DNA from: Anaerolineales bacterium UBA5069
GTDB taxonomy: Bacteria > Chloroflexota > Anaerolineae > Caldilineales > Caldilineaceae
DNA length: 13,041 nt
Reading direction: 5' to 3'
Assembly: GCA_002415895.1 (NCBI GenBank)
Contig: DIAV01000203.1
Span: 3,682-16,722, forward strand
Part shown: in pieces, positions 8,477 through 13,041 of the stretch
Numbering within the stretch: position 1 is the stretch's first letter
Layout: each line of letters begins with the position of its first letter
Notes under the pieces: generated by a model
What the model was told of the DNA's origin: nothing
The model's input: only the letters and a program-made list of their open reading frames with translations
The model's database searches: none
Position numbers and translations under genes: made by a program

Positions 8477-8485
8477 GAAACAAAG

Positions 8486-8490
8486 CCTCC
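8486..8490 (-). promoter_or_regulatory. Shine-Dalgarno site of the Agl23-like gene
   Basis: GGAGG on the minus strand lies 9 nt upstream of the ATG at 8474-8476. It is the only strong ribosome-binding site ahead of any gene start in this window and confirms the chosen start. It fits an internal operon position, since the preceding gene ends only 57 bp upstream. Confidence 0.8.
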
Positions 8491-8533
8491 AGCGGGGGCG
8501 GATTGCGTAGTTCTGGAATAGGCGGCGCGCATG

Positions 8534-10420
8534 CTACGGCGTTGCCCACAAATTGACGGTTTCAGGCTCAGGCTGATTGGGTGCGGCGCGATAGAGCAGC
8601 CAGCGCAAGCGCGGCCGCCAGCCTGCGTTCCAGCGTTGTTCGCCATCCTCATAGCCTGTCAGTGATGGCAGATCGTTCGGCAGCCAATTCGACCGCAGCC
8701 GCACTGTGCTGCCGACGTACTCACTGTTCCACGCGCTTTGCGCCGCCTCATCGCTGGAAGGGGCCATGATCACCAGCGGCGCGCGGCCGGGTGCAGCGCT
8801 GGCGTCGATAACGGGTGCAGTTACGTAGGCTGCGTTACGCATATCGCGCATGAGCCAGCCAATCAGCGGGTCGGCTGCGTGCGTGGGTCCGGTGACGACC
8901 TGCACGGCCAGTTCGGTGGGATCTCCCGTGCGCCGGTCGCTGAGCGACTGGACATCGGCGCGCAGCGTGGCGGCGTCGTGCCAGGTCGTATTGGCAAAGA
9001 AGCCGTTGGGATGCGCGGGGCTATGTGCAAATGCCAGATGATGTGCGGCGGAGAAGGTGGCCGCCAGCAGGAAAAGGCCTGTTACCGCTGCGCCCACGAC
9101 AAGCGCCTGCCGCCGGCTCACAAGCCAGGCGAATGCGGCCAGCAGGAGCGCCACCACGCCGAGCAGGAGCGGCGCGACGAGCGCGCCCGCCTGGGCCGGC
9201 GCGGCCTGCGCCAGACTCTGTGCGCACCAGAAGAGAATGGACATGAGCGCAGCCACAAGCACAAGCGCAAGCAACACCGCCTCACTCCACTCATTCGTGG
9301 CGCGCGTCAAACGGTAGAGCCACTGTACAGCCAGCGCCGCGCACGCGGCCAGCGGCACACTCAGCAAGGGCAGCGCCGCGGGCGCACGGCCGGGCAGCAG
9401 CAGGATGAGCAGCGCCAATGCCAGCCACGCAGCAAGGAAGCGGCGCGCAGCGCGTTGCGTGGCATCAGCTGGCGTTTGCAGCCAGAGCAGGATGAAGCCG
9501 GCCACGCCAAACACGAGAACGAAGGGCTGATCGACAAGCAGGCGCGTGAAGGGCCAAAGCAAGGGGTAGGGGCCCGCCCGCAGCGCGCCCAGCCACTGAT
9601 CGAGGCTGGCGCCGACCATGGCGAGTTCCTGCGGCCAGGCAAACCAGCCGGTTGCCCCCAGCAGCGCCGCAGCGCCGCCAATCAGCAGTGTGCGTATGTT
9701 GAACAATGCGCTACGGTCTGCCGCAGCAATCCACAAGTAGAGTGCAAGGACGAGCAGCCATGACCACGCCTGCGGCCCGCTCACCAGGAGCAGGCCCGCG
9801 CCGGCTGCAGCGATTGCGGAGGCGACGGCCCTGCTGCTGCTCGGGGCGTTATCGGCGCGGCGTGTCGCAACGTGCATGGCCGTGAGTGCAACGAGCGCCA
9901 GCGCTGCCGAGAGCGCCGTTGCATCCGCCATGCGCCCAAAGGTGAGCAGCCACGGGTCGAGCGCAAGCAGCAGGGCGAGCACCAGCGCCGCTGGACGGCC
10001 CAGGCGCGCGCGCCAGAACCACGGCAGGAGTACGATGAGGCTCGATAGCAGGGCAACGGGCAGGCGCGCCAACGTCTCGTTGCCGCCGCCGCTCACCCAG
10101 AAGGTGAACGTTTGCAGCGCGTGCAAGAGTGCGCTGCTCGTGGCTGGGGCAACCGTGGGGTGGAGCGCGCTTGCATCCATCCACGCCGCCCAGGCTGTGG
10201 CCGCCTCGGTTGTCGCCATGGGCGCGGCGCCCAGCGCGAAGAGGCGCGCCGCCAATCCGCCCAGAAAGATGAGCGCGTAGAGCATGTGCTCAACCGTTGC
10301 CGCAGATCGTGGCGCAACCCGCGCACCATGCGTCTGGGGTGCGTTGGTGGCAGGGGCGGCGGCCTCTAGCGCGTCGGCGGAGATTGAAGTCAGACTGTCG
10401 TTCATCACAAGTTCAGCCAT
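8534..10420 (-). CDS. Degenerate GT-C-like membrane protein, Agl23/GT39 paralogue lacking the catalytic Asp
   Basis: The 628-residue product has a soluble Ala-rich start, a first helix at about 46-64, about a dozen further helices to residue 460, and an extracytoplasmic C-terminal domain (about 478-612). The layout matches the next gene's product without its propeller. Where that protein has M-S-H-D-E-S after helix 1, this one has M-A-T-T-E-A (68-73): the HD pair is replaced by TT and only Glu72 remains. The later AGEKMPW-type motif appears as PGRAPAALPL (343-352), also without its charged pair. The C-terminal domains of the two share a WYLRD/GWLMRD element (521-526 here). The gene is intact, with no stop or frameshift, so it is probably a functional pseudoenzyme or partner subunit and not a decaying gene. 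The ATG at 10418-10420 is favoured by the -10-like box 11 nt upstream; Met6 is an alternative. No Shine-Dalgarno site is visible. Exact family uncertain. Confidence 0.85.
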   Translation of the reverse strand: MAELVMNDSLTSISADALEAAAPATNAPQTHGARVAPRSAATVEHMLYALIFLGGLAARLFALGAAPMATTEAATAWAAWMDASALHPTVAPATSSALLHALQTFTFWVSGGGNETLARLPVALLSSLIVLLPWFWRARLGRPAALVLALLLALDPWLLTFGRMADATALSAALALVALTAMHVATRRADNAPSSSRAVASAIAAAGAGLLLVSGPQAWSWLLVLALYLWIAAADRSALFNIRTLLIGGAAALLGATGWFAWPQELAMVGASLDQWLGALRAGPYPLLWPFTRLLVDQPFVLVFGVAGFILLWLQTPADATQRAARRFLAAWLALALLILLLPGRAPAALPLLSVPLAACAALAVQWLYRLTRATNEWSEAVLLALVLVAALMSILFWCAQSLAQAAPAQAGALVAPLLLGVVALLLAAFAWLVSRRQALVVGAAVTGLFLLAATFSAAHHLAFAHSPAHPNGFFANTTWHDAATLRADVQSLSDRRTGDPTELAVQVVTGPTHAADPLIGWLMRDMRNAAYVTAPVIDASAAPGRAPLVIMAPSSDEAAQSAWNSEYVGSTVRLRSNWLPNDLPSLTGYEDGEQRWNAGWRPRLRWLLYRAAPNQPEPETVNLWATP

Positions 10421-10431
10421 AGTTGACGGGT

Positions 10432-10437
10432 ATTGTA
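10432..10437 (-). promoter_or_regulatory. Possible -10 box for a leaderless transcript of the degenerate GT-C gene
   Basis: TACAAT on the minus strand (5 of 6 matches to TATAAT) ends 11 nt before the ATG at 10418-10420, so transcription would begin only a few bases before or at the start codon. The region at the -35 distance (TTGGTC, 17-bp spacer) matches only in TTG. An 8-bp palindrome GGTCGACC lies at 10451-10458. This may be an internal promoter inside the operon; the evidence is one box and its spacing. Confidence 0.35.
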
Positions 10438-10497
10438 CTCAGTGCAGCAAGGTCGACCAAGTGCCGGACCCTGCGCGGCGCGCATGGTTGCGGAGAT

Positions 10498-12951
10498 TCA
10501 TTCCGTGCTCAGATTCCGACGCGTTGCATAGAGGCGCACACCATCCTGATCCAGCACCAGATCCATGATCCCCGCGAAGCGCTCTTCCTCGAGTGGCGAT
10601 ATGGCGTACACATTGCGTTCGGCCGGGCCCACCACGACGTAGTCAATACCCCAGCTTTTGACAAGCTCGCTGATTTCGCTGGGCGTGGCAAAGCGGTAGA
10701 TTTGTTCGGCGGCACCTTCGCGACCGGCGGTCATTTGTGCATAGTCGGCGCCGCGCCACTGGCGCTCGTGGCCGATCCACCCCATGAGCGTCGCGCGCCC
10801 GCTCAGTGTGCTCACGCGGCTGCGGTCGCTCTGGTAGGAATCGCCCACCGCCTCGAGGATGACAGCATCGGGCGGGGCAAGGTCGCGCAGCCACTGCGCT
10901 GCGGCCCACTCACCTGGCGACGAGTTGCGAATCCATGCCGAAGCGTCAAAGGTGGGCGTGCCCGAAAAGCCGCTGGTCTTGCTGTAGGCAGCCGCAAGCG
11001 GGAAGACAAGCCCAGCCAGCACAAGCAGAAGCGCGGGCGCGGCAAGCACGGCCGCAAGGGCGGATCGCTGCGGCGAGCGCAACTGAGTCAGGGCGAGCGT
11101 GATCCCATACGCACCGGCCAGCCCCAGCAGCAGCCAGCCCTGGTAGTAGAACTTGAAAACCGTATTCATGCGCGTGCCGAAGTTGTCGCGTATGTAGACA
11201 AACTCGGGCGCATAGACAAGCAGCAGCCCGACCGCGGCCAGCATGAGCGCAAAGGTCGTTGCAGCGCTTGATAACTCTGCGCGCGGCAATGGGCTGGATG
11301 CGTCGGCGGCAGGTCTATCGGTTACGCGCCGAAGCCAGAGCGCCACGGTGATAGCCACCATGCCACCCACGAGCAGCAGCGTCCACGGCGATGTCAGCCA
11401 TCGCTCGAGCAAAAAGGCGAGGTGGTTGGCCGAACCGGCTTCGGGCACGGGGTTATCACGCATGAACGCGTCGGCCATGCTCGTATTCATCACCAGCGCC
11501 CACGAGGCTGCAAGATAGAGCAGGGGCAGCCCCAGCGCAGCTGCTAACGTCGCGCCAAGCGCGCCACTGCGCGGCGGGGCTTCGCGCCATGCCAGGGTGA
11601 GCAGCGCGCCCACGGCCAGCAGTGAGGGCAGGAACATCCACAGGAATTGGCCCAGACGCGTGGGGTTGAAGAAGTTGGCGGCAATGCCGCTCGCTTGGCT
11701 CTGCGCGGTGAGAAAGTAGGGGAAATAGAGCAGCACACCGCCGCCAAGCAGGATTGCGCCCACAGTGGCCGCGCGCGCAAAGCGGCGCGCCGGTGCAACC
11801 ACCCACACGGCCGCGACAATCAGCAACCAGTAGGGAGGGAAGTCCCACGTGTTGAGCCAGAGCAGGCTGCCCAATGCCAGCGTCGTGACGCCCAGGAGGA
11901 GGCGATCGGGCGGCAGCAGCGCAACGCGCGCGTCGTCGTCATAGAGGGGCTCGCGTTGGAGAAACCAAGCCAGCGCCAGCGCGATGATCAGGATGACAAA
12001 GGGCATTGCCAGCACATGCGGGTGGTTGTCGCCCAGCACGTAGGAGAACGCAGGGAATTCCGCAATCACCTCGCGGTGATCACCCGTCAGCGTGCGGTCG
12101 GCGAGCACGCGACTTGTGCGCCACCACCACCATGAGGGGTCAATGGACCATGCATGGGTCACGCGCGCGCTCTCCGGGAAGCCACGCACCTGGGCAAAGT
12201 TGGCCAGCGGCGTTACATTGACGCCCTGTGCATAGAGCCATTCGAGGATCGACTGGACATTGCCCGTTACGCCCACCATGATGGCGGCAAGTAGCCCACC
12301 CAGACCCGCCGCAACGCGGCTGCGAGGCCCAACGGGGCGCGCCAGGCGCACAAGTGCGTAGACCAGCCCGAAGCTTGTGGAGAGGAGCAGGCCGAACCAG
12401 ACAGCCTGCCCCAGCGTGTAGGCAATTTCGGGCGGTGAGCCAATGAGACGGCCCAGCGTCATGACCATCCAGTAGCCGCCGTAGTAATAGGCAATGGGAT
12501 AGCCGCTGAGCCATGCATCGTGGGGCGGAAAGGTAGGGCTGGCCCACAGGCTGGACATGAACATGAGGTCCATGGGCTTTTCGGTGTGGCTGGCGGCTGG
12601 GTCATAGGCGCGCACAATCGCCCATGCGATGAAGGCGGCAAGAAAGACGATCTCCACGAGGAGCGCGGCGTTCCAGTCAATCGTGCGTAGGCGCGCGCGT
12701 AGATCGCGGCCAAACCAAAGGGAGATGGCCGCGGCTATGAGAAGCGCCAGCCACACACCGCCGCTCTCGTTGCGCAGCAGCCCCAGTGCGTTGCCGAGCC
12801 AGAAGATGTACCCCGTGAGCAAAATACCGAGCGGGCGCGTAAAGGCCGTGCTGCCGCCGCGGAACGCGCCAAAGAGGCGCAGTGTGAGCGGCAGCGCTGC
12901 AAGGCCTGCGAGTGTGACGATGAAATACCAGCTCAGAAATTGAATCAGCAT
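10498..12951 (-). CDS. DUF2298 / Chlor_Arch_YYY-family polytopic membrane protein
   Basis: This 817-residue protein has many helices and the family's hallmark motifs in order: EKPMDLMFM (124-132), AYYYGGYW (154-161), an acidic/His motif GDNHPH (307-312), NTWDFPPYW (367-375) and RDNFGTRMNTVFKFY (588-602). The extracytoplasmic C-terminal domain (about 655-817) carries EAVGDSYQ (700-707), GWIGHERQWRG (724-734) and GIDYVVVGPAERNVY (768-782). DUF2298 (TIGR03662) proteins occur in Chloroflexota and methanogenic archaea, often near TIGR03663 genes as here. Their fold resembles GT-C transferases, but the reaction is unknown; a role in lipid-linked glycan handling is inferred. The reading frame is open to an ATG at 13032, but the start at 12949-12951 is chosen: the product then begins at the hydrophobic first helix (MLIQFLSWYF), and an extended -10 box lies 9 nt upstream. 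The extra 27 residues are polar and unlike the family. It is the first gene of the visible cluster. Confidence 0.92.
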   Translation of the reverse strand: MLIQFLSWYFIVTLAGLAALPLTLRLFGAFRGGSTAFTRPLGILLTGYIFWLGNALGLLRNESGGVWLALLIAAAISLWFGRDLRARLRTIDWNAALLVEIVFLAAFIAWAIVRAYDPAASHTEKPMDLMFMSSLWASPTFPPHDAWLSGYPIAYYYGGYWMVMTLGRLIGSPPEIAYTLGQAVWFGLLLSTSFGLVYALVRLARPVGPRSRVAAGLGGLLAAIMVGVTGNVQSILEWLYAQGVNVTPLANFAQVRGFPESARVTHAWSIDPSWWWWRTSRVLADRTLTGDHREVIAEFPAFSYVLGDNHPHVLAMPFVILIIALALAWFLQREPLYDDDARVALLPPDRLLLGVTTLALGSLLWLNTWDFPPYWLLIVAAVWVVAPARRFARAATVGAILLGGGVLLYFPYFLTAQSQASGIAANFFNPTRLGQFLWMFLPSLLAVGALLTLAWREAPPRSGALGATLAAALGLPLLYLAASWALVMNTSMADAFMRDNPVPEAGSANHLAFLLERWLTSPWTLLLVGGMVAITVALWLRRVTDRPAADASSPLPRAELSSAATTFALMLAAVGLLLVYAPEFVYIRDNFGTRMNTVFKFYYQGWLLLGLAGAYGITLALTQLRSPQRSALAAVLAAPALLLVLAGLVFPLAAAYSKTSGFSGTPTFDASAWIRNSSPGEWAAAQWLRDLAPPDAVILEAVGDSYQSDRSRVSTLSGRATLMGWIGHERQWRGADYAQMTAGREGAAEQIYRFATPSEISELVKSWGIDYVVVGPAERNVYAISPLEEERFAGIMDLVLDQDGVRLYATRRNLSTE

Positions 12952-12960
12952 GAGGCTGCG

Positions 12961-12969
12961 ATCATAACA
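12961..12969 (-). promoter_or_regulatory. Extended -10 promoter ahead of the DUF2298 gene, predicted leaderless
   Basis: The minus strand reads TGTTATGAT, an extended -10 (TGn plus TATGAT, 5 of 6 to consensus), with 9 nt between it and the ATG at 12949-12951. A start 6-8 nt downstream of the box would give a leader of 0-3 nt, which explains the absence of a Shine-Dalgarno site. No -35 consensus is present; the palindrome GTACGTAC (12984-12991) covers that position. A second box, TACAAT, lies at 12999-13004 and would give a leader of about 40 nt. Confidence 0.5.
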
Positions 12970-12972
12970 AAA

Positions 12973-13029
12973 TGGTGCATCCGGTACGTACGCGAGGGAT
13001 TGTATAGCGGCGGCTTCAGTGGTGCATCC
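12973..13029. repeat. Pair of 10-bp direct repeats with a palindrome between them, upstream of the DUF2298 gene
   Basis: TGGTGCATCC occurs at 12973-12982 and again, in the same orientation, at 13020-13029, 47 bp apart. The perfect 8-bp palindrome GTACGTAC (12984-12991) lies between them, at the -35 distance of the predicted promoter. The arrangement could be an operator array for a regulator of the cluster, but two short copies alone are weak evidence. Confidence 0.3.
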
Positions 13030-13041
13030 CATAAGTCCACG

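Noticed and set aside
8738..9763. Plus-strand open frame of 341 codons
   Set aside because: It is antisense to the degenerate GT-C gene, its composition is Arg/Gln/Gly-rich, and there is no ribosome-binding site or family resemblance.
10472..10484. GC-rich near-palindrome after the DUF2298 stop codon as a terminator
   Set aside because: Only a 5-bp stem with a 3-nt loop can form and no T-tract follows; such runs are expected by chance in GC-rich DNA.
12952..13032. Upstream ATG at 13032 as the start of the DUF2298 gene
   Set aside because: The added 27 residues are polar and not family-like, and that stretch carries promoter-like boxes; the ATG at 12951 begins right at the first membrane helix.

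Overview
The window looks like a piece of a GC-rich bacterial chromosome, most likely from the phylum Chloroflexota. The argument is the side-by-side occurrence of a DUF2298/Chlor_Arch_YYY membrane protein and a TIGR03663 (Agl23-type) membrane protein, two families best known from Chloroflexota and archaea. Weak use of Shine-Dalgarno sites and large membrane proteins ending in NHL propellers or PA14 domains also fit. The phylum call is an inference; no rRNA or housekeeping gene is present.

All five genes lie on the minus strand and fill almost the whole window, so transcription runs from right to left. From the presumed promoter side the order is: a DUF2298/YYY protein (10498-12951); a degenerate GT-C-like protein lacking the usual catalytic Asp (8534-10420); an Agl23-like GT-C protein with a C-terminal NHL propeller (5051-8476); a GT39/PMT-like protein with two PA14 domains and another NHL propeller (1129-4854); and a second GT39-like protein cut by the left window edge (1-1048). 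Gaps are 77, 57, 196 and 80 bp. The first two start codons are preceded by -10-like boxes so close that leaderless transcripts are predicted. The third has a clear GGAGG site.

The only larger gap (4855-5050) holds a 9-bp perfect hairpin overlapping the stop codon of the Agl23-like gene, then a 122-bp imperfect palindrome with perfect 18-bp terminal inverted repeats built from GCAAAG-type heptads. This may divide the cluster into two transcription units.

Functionally the cluster looks like a set of multi-helix membrane proteins that use or handle lipid-linked sugars on the outer face of the membrane. Two are intact GT-C-type proteins with DE motifs, one is a partial GT-C with a DE motif, one is a likely pseudoenzyme, and one is DUF2298. 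No cytosolic sugar-nucleotide enzymes, flippase or acceptor protein are encoded here, so the substrate cannot be named. The most notable features are the large extracytoplasmic propeller and PA14 modules fused to glycosyltransferase cores, and the pairing of an active-looking Agl23-like protein with a co-transcribed paralogue that has lost its catalytic motif.
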